The notes under the pieces were generated by a model. The model worked only from the letters and a program-made list of their open reading frames with translations. It searched no databases and was not told where the DNA came from. A DNA stretch of 64,000 nt. Source: Candidatus Poseidonia sp. GTDB taxonomy: Archaea; Thermoplasmatota; Poseidoniia; Poseidoniales; Poseidoniaceae. Shown in pieces: positions 27,392 through 36,987 of this stretch. The translations under genes and the position numbers were made by a program. Location of the stretch: contig JADHPT010000009.1 in assembly GCA_016778305.1 (NCBI GenBank), positions 1-64,000 on the forward strand, read 5' to 3'. Each line of letters begins with the position of its first letter. Within the stretch, counting starts at the first letter, position 1.

Positions 27392-28716
27392 CCCATCCAC
27401 GAACCGCTAAGAACGCCTTTGACGAGCGGGTCGTTATCCGACAGACGTTTCCCTTCATGGAGAACGATCACTTCATCTCCCAAGCGCTTGGCCTGAAGGA
27501 TGTTGTGAGTGACCATGACGATACACACACCCTCGCCTTTCAACCTGATGAGTTCATCTTCAATCGCCTGAATATGCTTCCATCCAAGATTTGCAGTGCA
27601 TTCATCAAGCAATAAGAGAGAAGGAGCGAGCGAAAGCTGGCGTGCTAAGACCAATCGTTGTCGTTCACCACCCGATAGATTGGCTGTCGACTGCTCGCTA
27701 AGATGACCCAGTGAGAATTTGTTTTGATAGTAAAGAGCCGAAGGGGAAAGGGCAGGGAAGTACTGGGATGAAAAATTGAGTTCTTCAGCGACACTTGGCG
27801 TAAGGAGTACGGGCCGCTGGGGGACGAAAATACAAGCTTCGGGGCCGCACATAACATCGTCTTCCTCGAGACCTGCAAGACAGCGAAGGAGGGTCGACTT
27901 CCCTGCGCCGGATTCTCCAACTACCGAAAGGATGGTGCCAGCTTCGAGCCGAAGGTGAACGTTATCAAGCAGACGATTCTCATCTTTTGTAAGTGAAATG
28001 ACACGACTGGTTGCACCTCTGTAGGGCGTAGCCGCTCCTACCGCTTCACCTTTCAAGACAGGCTTTGTTCGTTTTCGTTGTGTTCTGGCAAAGGATGCAA
28101 AGGCTACCAATGCAAGGGATAGACCCAAGAGAAGCAGGCCCAAAAGCGCCGCCTGATCCATGTTCCCCTTTGAGGTCTCGAGAACAATACTGGTCGTCAT
28201 CACTCTGGTTTTACCAGAAATATTCCCGCCGACCATGATCACAGCACCTACCTCAGCAATCGCTCGTCCAAAGCCCAGGATAACGGCGTGGTAAACTCCA
28301 TTTATTGCTAAACCCACCTCCAACATCAACCGCTGTCGAGGAGAAACCCCGAGCGTTCCTAACGTATCGCTGTAATCCTCTCCCACCGCCTCGAAAGCCG
28401 ACCATGAACCACCCCATACCAAAGGCAGAATCAAACACGTTTGGGCAAAGATCATCGCTTCAACAGTGAACAAGAGATCCAGTCCACCAAGGACTCCACT
28501 CTTCGAGAAGAGGGAATAGACGAAGACGCCTACAACAACTGGGGGCAGGCCATAGAGTGCCGTGATGACGGTCTGAAGTTTTGAAAAAAACGATGCATTT
28601 TGTCGAGCGCACCACGCACCGAGAGGCACGCCAATCGCCGCAGCAATCAAGGTCGCAGTACCACTCGTGAGGAAAGTGGTGAAAATCACTTCTTGAAGCA
28701 CCGCTTCATCCACCAT
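27349..28716 (-). CDS. tungstate ABC transporter permease-ATPase fusion (TupB-TupC)
   Basis: This is a single 455-residue chain with an ABC permease domain at about residues 1-215. The permease has five to six helices and an EAA-type loop (GRAIAEVGAVIMVGG), as in TupB. An ABC ATPase follows from about residue 235, with Walker A GESGAGKST, signature LSGGERQR, Walker B LLLLDECTA and a switch His in MVTHN. The two parts are usually separate genes. The dimer would supply both permeases and both ATPases. It is convergent with tupA, with a 43-bp overlap, and divergent from moeA 76 bp away. Confidence 0.88.
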   Translation of the reverse strand: MVDEAVLQEVIFTTFLTSGTATLIAAAIGVPLGAWCARQNASFFSKLQTVITALYGLPPVVVGVFVYSLFSKSGVLGGLDLLFTVEAMIFAQTCLILPLVWGGSWSAFEAVGEDYSDTLGTLGVSPRQRLMLEVGLAINGVYHAVILGFGRAIAEVGAVIMVGGNISGKTRVMTTSIVLETSKGNMDQAALLGLLLLGLSLALVAFASFARTQRKRTKPVLKGEAVGAATPYRGATSRVISLTKDENRLLDNVHLRLEAGTILSVVGESGAGKSTLLRCLAGLEEDDVMCGPEACIFVPQRPVLLTPSVAEELNFSSQYFPALSPSALYYQNKFSLGHLSEQSTANLSGGERQRLVLARQLSLAPSLLLLDECTANLGWKHIQAIEDELIRLKGEGVCIVMVTHNILQAKRLGDEVIVLHEGKRLSDNDPLVKGVLSGSWMGHEGTKKAGSPPIV

Positions 28717-28792
28717 GGTAGGGCATTGAACAGACCCCCATCATCTTACCGTCTACCCACATCCTCAAACATCACCACGATTTGCCCCTAAC

Positions 28793-30007
28793 ATGGAGGG
28801 CGTACCGTACTTTATTCCCGTAGAGGAAGCTCAATCCATCGCATTCAAAACACCTCCACTCACTGCAGATGAGGAATGTGATTTGGATCGTGCCCACGGG
28901 CGTATATTATCTCAGGATTTGGTGAGCAAGGTCAACGATCCGCCCTTTGACAATTCATCCATGGACGGATTCGCGTGCCGTCTTAATCCAGGTGCAATCT
29001 ATCCCCTAACGTTGAAAATTTCTGGTGTCGTAGCGGCATCGGGGCAGGAAGGTACGAATGTCCTCGGCGAGGGGGAAGCCTTCCGAATCATGACGGGAGC
29101 GCCGATGCCAGAAGGTGCTGATTCAATTTTGCAAATCGAGCGATGCGAGGTTACTGCAGACGAAAGCACCGTTACACTCCTTGAAGCACCAAAGCCACAC
29201 TTTGTACGGAAGATGAGTGAAAATCTCACCGAAGGCGAGGTGACGCTCAAACAAGGAACACTCCTCACTCCTTCGCGAGTGGGCCTGTGTGCAACGATGG
29301 GTTACGCTACAGTGCCCGTGTACAAGCCTCTTGTCGTAGGTATATTGTCAACAGGAGACGAACTCAAAGCACCGGGGTCAGAACTCAAGCGCGGGGAAAT
29401 TTACGAATCAAACTCCTATGGTCTCGCTGGACTCGTTCAATGGATGGGCCATAAAGCCAAACGCTATTCTTCTGTTAACGACTCAATGGATGCGTTACGA
29501 ACCAGCCTTGATGCCGCAAGCGATGAATGCGATGTTATTCTCACGTCTGGGGGCGTTTCCATGGGCGAATTCGATTATGTTCGCCGAATCATGGAGGAGG
29601 AAGGAGACATACATTTCTGGCGCATGAAAATTCGCCCAGGCTCACCACCGCTCTTTGGCACGTGGAAGAGCACGCCCCTTTTCGGACTCCCCGGCAATCC
29701 CGTCTCCAGTCACGTTGTATTCCGGATGCTCGTAGCACCTTACCTTCGCCGAGCACTCAATACCGAGGGTCCTGTAGAGTGGAAGGTTCGAGCAAAATTA
29801 TGTGATAAAATCAAGTCTACAAAGGACTGCTTGACCCTGCGCAGAGTCACACTTACTTCCACGGAAGAAGGTATGATGGCTCACCAGCCACGCCACCAAG
29901 GCTCGGGTAATTTGGAAAGCCTTGCAAGCGCAGACGCCCTTACACTCCTACAGCCCGGTCAATCTGGCGATGTTGGCGAATGGATCGATGTTCTGGTGAT
30001 AGAATGA
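28793..30007 (+). CDS. moeA: molybdopterin molybdotransferase MoeA
   Basis: This 404-residue enzyme inserts molybdate or tungstate into adenylylated pyranopterin. The family layout is visible: N-terminal DRAHGRILS and DNSSMDGFA, the MTGAPMPEGADSI motif, the MPT-binding STGDEL and SGGVSMGEFDY, and the LFGLPGNPVS motif before a beta-barrel C terminus. It is divergent from the tungstate transporter fusion, so uptake and cofactor assembly are linked. In an archaeon this may serve tungsten enzymes such as aldehyde:ferredoxin oxidoreductases, none of which is in the window. The stop overlaps the next gene's start as ATGA. Confidence 0.93.
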   Translation: MEGVPYFIPVEEAQSIAFKTPPLTADEECDLDRAHGRILSQDLVSKVNDPPFDNSSMDGFACRLNPGAIYPLTLKISGVVAASGQEGTNVLGEGEAFRIMTGAPMPEGADSILQIERCEVTADESTVTLLEAPKPHFVRKMSENLTEGEVTLKQGTLLTPSRVGLCATMGYATVPVYKPLVVGILSTGDELKAPGSELKRGEIYESNSYGLAGLVQWMGHKAKRYSSVNDSMDALRTSLDAASDECDVILTSGGVSMGEFDYVRRIMEEEGDIHFWRMKIRPGSPPLFGTWKSTPLFGLPGNPVSSHVVFRMLVAPYLRRALNTEGPVEWKVRAKLCDKIKSTKDCLTLRRVTLTSTEEGMMAHQPRHQGSGNLESLASADALTLLQPGQSGDVGEWIDVLVIE

Positions 30008-30879
30008 AACACGTCGCCGAACACGAAACCGTTCTGTTGACGGTTCTCGAAGCCATGTATCCAGTAACGAGCATGTCAAAACTGAGGAAAATGCTGACTC
30101 AAGGGCGCGTTGAAGTCAACCAAGAAGTTCAACACCGAGCGAAACATGAAATTCACCCCGGCGATATCATCGTAATTCTTGACCATCAAAAAGCGATAGA
30201 ACAAACACCACCCCCGGAATCAAAGAAGAAAATTGATCTCGACGTTCTGTTTGAGGATGACTTTCTGTTGGTTGTCAACAAAGCCGCACACCTTCTTTCC
30301 ATCGCTACCGATAAATTGGAAATGGACACACTCCACAGCCGATGTGTAGACTATTTGCGGCAACACGATGCCGATGCTTGGTGCTTTATTGTCCACCGAC
30401 TCGATAGAGAGACCTCCGGAGTCATGGTCTTTGCAAAATCCAAACATACCAAAAACCATCTTCAAGAACAATTCAGTGAACGTGAAGTACATCGCCAATA
30501 TCTTGCCTTGGTTGAAGGAACGCCACAACAGCAACATGGAAGCATCAATACCTGGCTCATGGAAGACAAATTTCTCAACGTAAAAGCAGTGAATTCAAAA
30601 CACCCGAAGGGCAAAGAGGCCATATCTCACTATCGTGTGATCGAAGCTAACGAAGTGCTGGCACTCGTCGAAGTAGAAATTGAGACGGGACGGCGCCATC
30701 AAATTCGCATGGCGATGCAGTACCTCGGAACACCTGTTGTTGGGGATGAACTCCACGGGGCTGAAACCAACCCTCATGGCAGGCTCATGCTCCACGCCCA
30801 CGCCCTTGAATTCCTCCACCCAGAGCACGACGATCCCGTTCGTTTTGAGGCAGCCCCGCCCCGCTCTTTCAAGGTGTGA
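30004..30879 (+). CDS. RluA-family pseudouridine synthase with S4 domain
   Basis: This 291-residue RNA modification enzyme has an N-terminal S4 RNA-binding domain (MSKLRKMLTQGRVEVN, about residues 15-60). The RluA catalytic domain follows, with the HRLDRETSG motif holding the catalytic Asp, and later GRRHQIRMAMQYLG. RluA-type enzymes are typical of bacteria and eukaryotes; in archaea they are less usual, so past transfer is likely. The start at 30004 overlaps the moeA stop (ATGA); an upstream in-frame start at 29980 is not needed. The target position in rRNA or tRNA cannot be told. Confidence 0.9.
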   Translation: MKHVAEHETVLLTVLEAMYPVTSMSKLRKMLTQGRVEVNQEVQHRAKHEIHPGDIIVILDHQKAIEQTPPPESKKKIDLDVLFEDDFLLVVNKAAHLLSIATDKLEMDTLHSRCVDYLRQHDADAWCFIVHRLDRETSGVMVFAKSKHTKNHLQEQFSEREVHRQYLALVEGTPQQQHGSINTWLMEDKFLNVKAVNSKHPKGKEAISHYRVIEANEVLALVEVEIETGRRHQIRMAMQYLGTPVVGDELHGAETNPHGRLMLHAHALEFLHPEHDDPVRFEAAPPRSFKV

Positions 30880-30965
30880 AGGAAGAAACTGGCCGACTTC
30901 CACAGTTGCTGCGAAAGCAGGACTTGAAGAACTGTTGACGCCCCGCTAAGCACAGAGGGTCGCCT

Positions 30966-33905
30966 TTGAGTAAAGCAGGTGATGACGGCTGGATTGAAAT
31001 CCGAGGGGCTCGCACTCACAACCTCCAAGACGTTTCAGTGAACCTTCCTAAGGGTCAATTTGTCGTTATCTCAGGTGTATCTGGTTCGGGCAAATCGAGC
31101 CTGGCCTTTGACACGCTGTATGCAGAAGGACAACGGCGCTACGTTGAGAGCCTGTCGTCCTATGCCCGCCAATTTATCGGGCAGATGAAAAAAGCGGACT
31201 GCGATTCTATTGAAGGCCTCTCTCCCGCCATTTCCATCGATCAAAAACAAGGCAGCCATAACCCCCGTTCAACGGTGGCAACGGTTACGGAAATCCAAGA
31301 TTACCTCCGCCTGTTGTGGGCGCGAATTGGGAAGCCACACTGTCCAACCTGCGGCAAAGAAGTTGCACGCAGAACCGTACAGGAAATCGTTGATGATATC
31401 TTCTGGAAGATGGAAGGCCACGGAATCGCCGTTTGGAGCCCAGTGGTTCGGGCACGCAAAGGGACGCACGTCGATTTATTCCGCCAACTGGTTGAGCAAG
31501 GTTACCTGAACGGCCGAGTCAACGGGCACGAGACACCCTTCGAGACACCACCAACTCTTGACAAAAACTTCCGTCACGATATCGACGTACGAATCGATCG
31601 CCTCCGATGCACGCGAGACCGAAAGCAACGGTTGACTGAAGCCGTTGAATCTGCCTTGCGTTTGGGTGGCGGCACCTTGGCCGTCGAGAGTTTGGAGGCA
31701 CCCTCCGAAGGAAGTGTCACGACCAAGAATTCACGCTCCTATGAAACCGAACAGGGTCAAACCATTGCCTGGTCGGAAGATTTTGCTTGCCCCGACCACG
31801 GCGCATTCATGCCCGAACTATCGCCCCGAGTGTTTTCCTTCAATTCTCCACTCGGTGCTTGTGAGACCTGCCAGGGCTTGGGCGTTCAACGCCAATTCAA
31901 TACCGAACTCATCGTTGATCACACTCTCAGTGTTGCCAACGGGTGCGTCGTACCTTGGCGCCAATCGATGTCTCCCTCATGGTATCGGAAATTATTGGAA
32001 TGTACGTGCAATCATTATGGGATATCAACAACGCTTCCCTTCGAGCTGCTTGATGAAGACGAGCAAGACATCCTCCTGCACGGTTCAGGGTCAACCATCA
32101 TCCACTTCGAATTCACCTCGGAAAACGGCTCCCAATACAAGTATAGCAAACCATGGGAAGGCATCATCCCTCGTCTAGAGAAAACGTATACTGAGACTAC
32201 ATCCGAACGCTCAAGAAACCGATTGATTGCTTGCATGACCGACCTTGACTGCCCGGAATGCAACGGTGAGAAACTCAATCGCGCTGCTCGCTACGTCACC
32301 GTTGGAGGCATACGCCTCCCTGAAGTAAGCCAGTGTTCGGTTCATGACGCACTTGGTTTGGTACGCGCTTGGGACCCCGAAGGCGACGGCCCGCCGGACG
32401 CCTATCAGGACATTCTTGAAGCCCTTGACGAACGAAGCATGTTCATCGGAACTGAAATTATCAAGGAAATCGAGAATCGGTTGGGCTTCCTTGACAGCGT
32501 TGGCTTAGACTATCTGACCCTTGACAGGAAAGCGAACACACTCTCCGGGGGTGAAAGTCAACGCATCCGCCTTGCAACGCAAATCGGCAGTAGACTTACG
32601 GGCGTCATGTACGTTCTCGATGAACCCTCGATCGGATTGCATCAGCGGGATAATGCCCGACTTCTCGCCACCCTTCGCGAACTCAGCGATTTGGGCAATA
32701 CACTGTTGGTTGTTGAACACGATGAAGACACTCTCCGACAGGCCGACTGGCTGTGCGATCTCGGCCCGGGAGCCGGACTCGAAGGAGGCCTCATCGTTGC
32801 AAACGGGACGCCAGAAGAAGTCATGAAGACAGAAGCATCGATTACCGGTGCTTACTTGAGTGGTCGACGAAGCATTCCTTGGCCAGAACAACGGACGCGG
32901 CCAGGCAAAAAGAAACTCACCATCAAAGGCGCGAGCCATAACAATCTTCAGAACATCACGGCATCCTTCCCCCTCGGCTGTATGACGGCCGTGACTGGAG
33001 TCTCAGGGTCTGGAAAGTCGTCCCTTGTATCGGGAATTCTTGCACCCGCTCTTTTACGAGAAGTGCACCGAGCCGAGACTCTTCCTGGACGGCACACCTC
33101 CGTCAACGGAATGGAATACGTTGACAAAACCATCATCATCGACCAGTCCCCTATTGGACGAACCCCTCGCTCAAATCCAGCGACCTACACCAAAGTATTC
33201 GATGAGATACGCAACCTCTTCGCCGATACCAAATTGTCGAAAGAACGAGGTTACAAGCCAGGGCAATTCAGTTTCAACGTCAAAGGCGGACGTTGCGAAG
33301 CGTGCAGAGGGGGAGGCTCAATCAAACTCGAGATGAACTTCCTACCCGATGTCTGGATTACCTGCGATATCTGTGACGGCAAGCGGTATACCAGAGAATG
33401 TTTGGAGGTCACGTGGAAAGGACGCAACATCCACGATGTCTTGCAGATGCCGGTTGCAGACGCCGTTGATTTTTTCAAACACCATCGCAAGATACAACGC
33501 ACTCTTGAGACCCTCAATGCCGTAGGTCTGGGTTACATCCGCCTCGGGCAACCCGCAACGACCCTTTCGGGCGGCGAAGCTCAACGTGTCAAACTCGCAA
33601 GCGAGTTGCGAAGGATGCCCAACAAACACACCGTTTACATTCTCGACGAACCAACCACTGGCCTGTCATTCAGCGATGTTGCCAAACTGATCAGCGTCCT
33701 CCACCAACTCAGAGACAAGGGCCACACCATTATCGTCATTGAACACCATCTCGACGTGGTGAAATCTTGTGATTGGGTCATCGACCTCGGTCCTGACGGT
33801 GGAGAACGGGGAGGCCAGTTGATTGCAAGTGGCACACCCGAAGAGATTTCGAAGGCTACAGAAAGCGCTACAGGCCATTTCCTGGCGAAAATGTTGGAAC
33901 AATAG
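30966..33905 (+). CDS. uvrA: UvrA, excinuclease ABC subunit A
   Basis: This 979-residue DNA-damage recognition ATPase handles nucleotide excision repair. Two ABC modules are visible: Walker A GVSGSGKSS at residues 37-45 and again in the second half, and signatures LSGGESQR and LSGGEAQR. Three Cys4 zinc modules follow the family pattern, including CPTC, CPEC and CEAC...CDIC. The gene starts with TTG (30966), the only initiator that keeps the EIRGARTHNLQ N terminus of UvrA. UvrA is of bacterial origin in mesophilic archaea. uvrB and uvrC are not in the window. Confidence 0.97.
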   Translation: MSKAGDDGWIEIRGARTHNLQDVSVNLPKGQFVVISGVSGSGKSSLAFDTLYAEGQRRYVESLSSYARQFIGQMKKADCDSIEGLSPAISIDQKQGSHNPRSTVATVTEIQDYLRLLWARIGKPHCPTCGKEVARRTVQEIVDDIFWKMEGHGIAVWSPVVRARKGTHVDLFRQLVEQGYLNGRVNGHETPFETPPTLDKNFRHDIDVRIDRLRCTRDRKQRLTEAVESALRLGGGTLAVESLEAPSEGSVTTKNSRSYETEQGQTIAWSEDFACPDHGAFMPELSPRVFSFNSPLGACETCQGLGVQRQFNTELIVDHTLSVANGCVVPWRQSMSPSWYRKLLECTCNHYGISTTLPFELLDEDEQDILLHGSGSTIIHFEFTSENGSQYKYSKPWEGIIPRLEKTYTETTSERSRNRLIACMTDLDCPECNGEKLNRAARYVTVGGIRLPEVSQCSVHDALGLVRAWDPEGDGPPDAYQDILEALDERSMFIGTEIIKEIENRLGFLDSVGLDYLTLDRKANTLSGGESQRIRLATQIGSRLTGVMYVLDEPSIGLHQRDNARLLATLRELSDLGNTLLVVEHDEDTLRQADWLCDLGPGAGLEGGLIVANGTPEEVMKTEASITGAYLSGRRSIPWPEQRTRPGKKKLTIKGASHNNLQNITASFPLGCMTAVTGVSGSGKSSLVSGILAPALLREVHRAETLPGRHTSVNGMEYVDKTIIIDQSPIGRTPRSNPATYTKVFDEIRNLFADTKLSKERGYKPGQFSFNVKGGRCEACRGGGSIKLEMNFLPDVWITCDICDGKRYTRECLEVTWKGRNIHDVLQMPVADAVDFFKHHRKIQRTLETLNAVGLGYIRLGQPATTLSGGEAQRVKLASELRRMPNKHTVYILDEPTTGLSFSDVAKLISVLHQLRDKGHTIIVIEHHLDVVKSCDWVIDLGPDGGERGGQLIASGTPEEISKATESATGHFLAKMLEQ

Positions 33906-33969
33906 ACGCCGCAGACTACAAAGAGCGCATGGAACAACATCCGCATGCCCAACGGGCACGGTGCTTCCT

Positions 33970-36900
33970 ATGCCAATGACACGGGTTGAGATTACACCGA
34001 GAGAGGGTGAGGGTATGCGCGACGTCCGAGGGGACGTCGTTCGCCGCCAATTGCACGCAGACCACGGCTGCAACGTTCACCGCGTTCGCTCGATTTGCGG
34101 CTATCTCATTCAAGGTGAGACGACAGCGGAAGCAATTGCTGCACGAGTAGACGACCTGTTCGCCGACCCCATTATTGAACACGGCGCAGCGAACACGCTC
34201 TTCCTCTCGACAGATTTGTTTGACCAAACTCCCGACATGGTCGTGACCGTCGGCTTCAAACCGGGCGTTACCGACAATCCCGGAAAGGCAGCAACCGACG
34301 GCTACCTCACACTCTTTCCCGAGGATACTGAGGCCAAGATATCAACCTACACAACCTATGCATTTTACGGAGCAGGGGACCTCGACCCGACGTGGCTTGC
34401 TGGGACGCTTCATAACGGCCTCATCGAACGTGCGTTGGTGGCAGATCAAGCGGCATGTCAGGCAGGAGCCTGGCCCGCGCTTGACTACCCAACGCCTCCC
34501 GAACAAGTCTTCATCCAACCGAAAACCATCGACCTGGAGTGCGACGATGAGACCCTTGAAAGGATCTCAACGGAAGGACTCTTGGCGCTGAATTTGGAGG
34601 AAATGCACGCCATACAAGCCCACTACCGTGACGAAGAGATTCGTGCCCTGCGCACCACACACAACATTTCACCCGATGCACCAACCGATGTAGAACTCGA
34701 ATGTCTTGCTCAGACCTGGAGTGAGCACTGCAAACACAAAATCTTCGCTTCCCGCATTCATCACGTCGACCATGAGACAGGAGAGGACACTGTCATCGAC
34801 TCACTCTTTAAGACACACATTATGACGCCAACTCACGACATGCAAAAGGACGTGGACTGGCTCCTCTCAGTCTTCCATGACAACTCTGGCGTCATCGCTT
34901 GGGACGACACGTGGAGTGTTTGTATGAAGGCAGAAACCCACAATTCTCCTTCAGCACTTGACCCGTACGGAGGCGCTATGACTGGAATTGTTGGAGTCAA
35001 TCGCGACATCCTCGGAACGGGTTTGGGCGCTCGCCCGATAGCAAATACCGATGTATTTTGCTTCGGACCACCCAATTGGGAAGGGACCTTGCCCGACAAC
35101 CTCTTCCATCCCTCGAGGGTTCTACGAGGCGTCCACGCAGGTGTTCGGGTTGGAGGCAATGAGTCAGGCATTCCCACGGTCAACGGAGCGATCGTCTTTG
35201 ACGACCGCTACATCGGTAAACCTCTCGTCTACTGCGGTACAGTCGGCATCATGCCCCGGCACCTCCCCGACGGGCGCCCTTCACACATCAAAACCCCCGT
35301 TGCGGGAGATATTGTCTACATGGTCGGAGGGCGGGTTGGCTACGATGGAATCCACGGTGCAACCTTCTCATCCCTTGAACTGACAGAAGAATCCCCGTCC
35401 AGCGCTGTTCAAATTGGCGACCCCATTACACAGAAGAAAATGGTTGATATGATTCTCGAGGCGCGGGATGAAGGATTGATCAGCTGCATTACCGATAACG
35501 GGGCAGGCGGACTCTCCTCGTCGATTGGTGAAATGGCTGAATACACCAATGGATGCGAAATTGACCTTGCGACAGTTCCTTTGAAACAAGCCGGACTGTC
35601 ACCTTGGGAGATTCTTGTTTCAGAAAGCCAAGAACGGATGACAGTTGCCGTTCGCCCGGCCGATCAAACAGCCTTTGAGGCGCTTGCAAATTTACATGAA
35701 GTCGAGGCAACGCCCGTGGCCACCTTCACATCCACTGGTATGTTCCACGTTCGTTATGGGGAGGAAACGGTGGCGTACCTCCCCATTGATTTCCTTCACG
35801 ACGGCGTTCCACAACTTCAACTGGAATCGGAATGGACTCCGCCGCAACAAAGGCCCTTTGTAACGCCGAATGAAGCAGATCACAATGAATTGCTTTCATC
35901 CATGCTCCAACGCCCCAACATTGCCAGCAAAGAGACATGGGTTCGTCAGTACGACCACGAAGTCATCGCTCAAACAGCGATCAAGCCCTTCGTCGGTGTT
36001 GAACGAGATGGCCCTGGCGACGCGGGCGTCATCGCGCCGCTCCACGGCGACCCCCACGGACTCGTCATCTCGTGTGGAATTGCACCGCGATATTCAGACA
36101 TTGACGCCGGTGCAATGGCCGCAGCAGCAATTGATGAAGCGGTACGAAACGCCGTTTGCGTCGGACTTGACGTTGACAAAATGGCTGGCCTTGACAACTT
36201 TTGTTGGCCCGATCCGATCGAATCAGTGAAGACCCCCGACGGCCGTTTCAAACTGGCCCAACTCGTTCGAGCCAATCGCGAACTGGAACGAGTATGTCGT
36301 GCGTACCGACTTCCTTGTGTAAGCGGAAAGGATTCGATGAAGAATGATTATGGAAGCGGCAAGGATAAAATCTCCATTCCGCCAACCCTTTTGTTCTCCT
36401 TATTTGGCGACCATCCCGATGTACGCAAGAGTGCAACGAGTGATTTCAAAGAGGCTGGCGACCGAATTTATCTGGTCGGGCATTCACAACAGGAATTGGG
36501 AGCAAGCGAACTATCTTTCATGATGCGAGAACGGAATCCGGCCAACGGTATTGGTGGCAATGTCCCCCTCCTGCTCAACCCCGAACAAAATTTAGCCACC
36601 TATCGCCAACTTTCGACAACCATCCATCAAGGCTGGGTTAAAACAGCCCACGATTGCAGTGAAGGAGGCCTTGCAGTAGCTCTGGCTGAAATGTGCATCG
36701 GCGGACGCATTGGGGCGAAGGTTGACATCGATGGAACAGGAGACGGAGACCTGTGGGCTCGACTTTGGGGAGAGTCTCTTGGACGTATCGTGGTAGCGGT
36801 CAAACCTGAACATGAATCAGACTTCTTGGCTACCATGAAAGGTCACCCTACGACGATCTTAGGCGAGGTAACTCCATCTTCAGCTCTTGAGATGGTCGAT

Positions 36901-36987
36901 GGCGAAACCACCCTCATATCAAGCGACATCAACGTATTAGCGGACGCATGGAAAGGCACGTTGGACATGACCGGGGGGGTTGCGTGA
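33970..36987 (+). CDS. purL: PurS-PurS-PurL fusion, phosphoribosylformylglycinamidine synthase subunit
   Basis: This is a purine biosynthesis protein of about 1005 residues. The last 750 residues are PurL, the ATP-dependent synthetase: the TWSEHCKHK motif, KAETHNSPSALDPYGGA, GDPITQKKM and SEGGLAVALAE. The first 200 residues hold two PurS-like halves, one near VEITPREG and one at VTVGFKPGVTDN. PurS is normally a separate 80-residue subunit that dimerises, so this arrangement looks like a PurS dimer in one chain, as in the N terminus of large-type PurL. The glutaminase PurQ is separate and starts at the last base of this gene. ATG codons at 33970 and 33976 are both possible. Confidence 0.9.
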   Translation: MPMTRVEITPREGEGMRDVRGDVVRRQLHADHGCNVHRVRSICGYLIQGETTAEAIAARVDDLFADPIIEHGAANTLFLSTDLFDQTPDMVVTVGFKPGVTDNPGKAATDGYLTLFPEDTEAKISTYTTYAFYGAGDLDPTWLAGTLHNGLIERALVADQAACQAGAWPALDYPTPPEQVFIQPKTIDLECDDETLERISTEGLLALNLEEMHAIQAHYRDEEIRALRTTHNISPDAPTDVELECLAQTWSEHCKHKIFASRIHHVDHETGEDTVIDSLFKTHIMTPTHDMQKDVDWLLSVFHDNSGVIAWDDTWSVCMKAETHNSPSALDPYGGAMTGIVGVNRDILGTGLGARPIANTDVFCFGPPNWEGTLPDNLFHPSRVLRGVHAGVRVGGNESGIPTVNGAIVFDDRYIGKPLVYCGTVGIMPRHLPDGRPSHIKTPVAGDIVYMVGGRVGYDGIHGATFSSLELTEESPSSAVQIGDPITQKKMVDMILEARDEGLISCITDNGAGGLSSSIGEMAEYTNGCEIDLATVPLKQAGLSPWEILVSESQERMTVAVRPADQTAFEALANLHEVEATPVATFTSTGMFHVRYGEETVAYLPIDFLHDGVPQLQLESEWTPPQQRPFVTPNEADHNELLSSMLQRPNIASKETWVRQYDHEVIAQTAIKPFVGVERDGPGDAGVIAPLHGDPHGLVISCGIAPRYSDIDAGAMAAAAIDEAVRNAVCVGLDVDKMAGLDNFCWPDPIESVKTPDGRFKLAQLVRANRELERVCRAYRLPCVSGKDSMKNDYGSGKDKISIPPTLLFSLFGDHPDVRKSATSDFKEAGDRIYLVGHSQQELGASELSFMMRERNPANGIGGNVPLLLNPEQNLATYRQLSTTIHQGWVKTAHDCSEGGLAVALAEMCIGGRIGAKVDIDGTGDGDLWARLWGESLGRIVVAVKPEHESDFLATMKGHPTTILGEVTPSSALEMVDGETTLISSDINVLADAWKGTLDMTGGVA

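Noticed and set aside
27349-28716. Frameshift or assembly error joining tupB and tupC
   Set aside because: The linker at about residues 215-235 is a normal basic hinge and both domains are complete in one frame, so a genuine fusion is the simpler reading.
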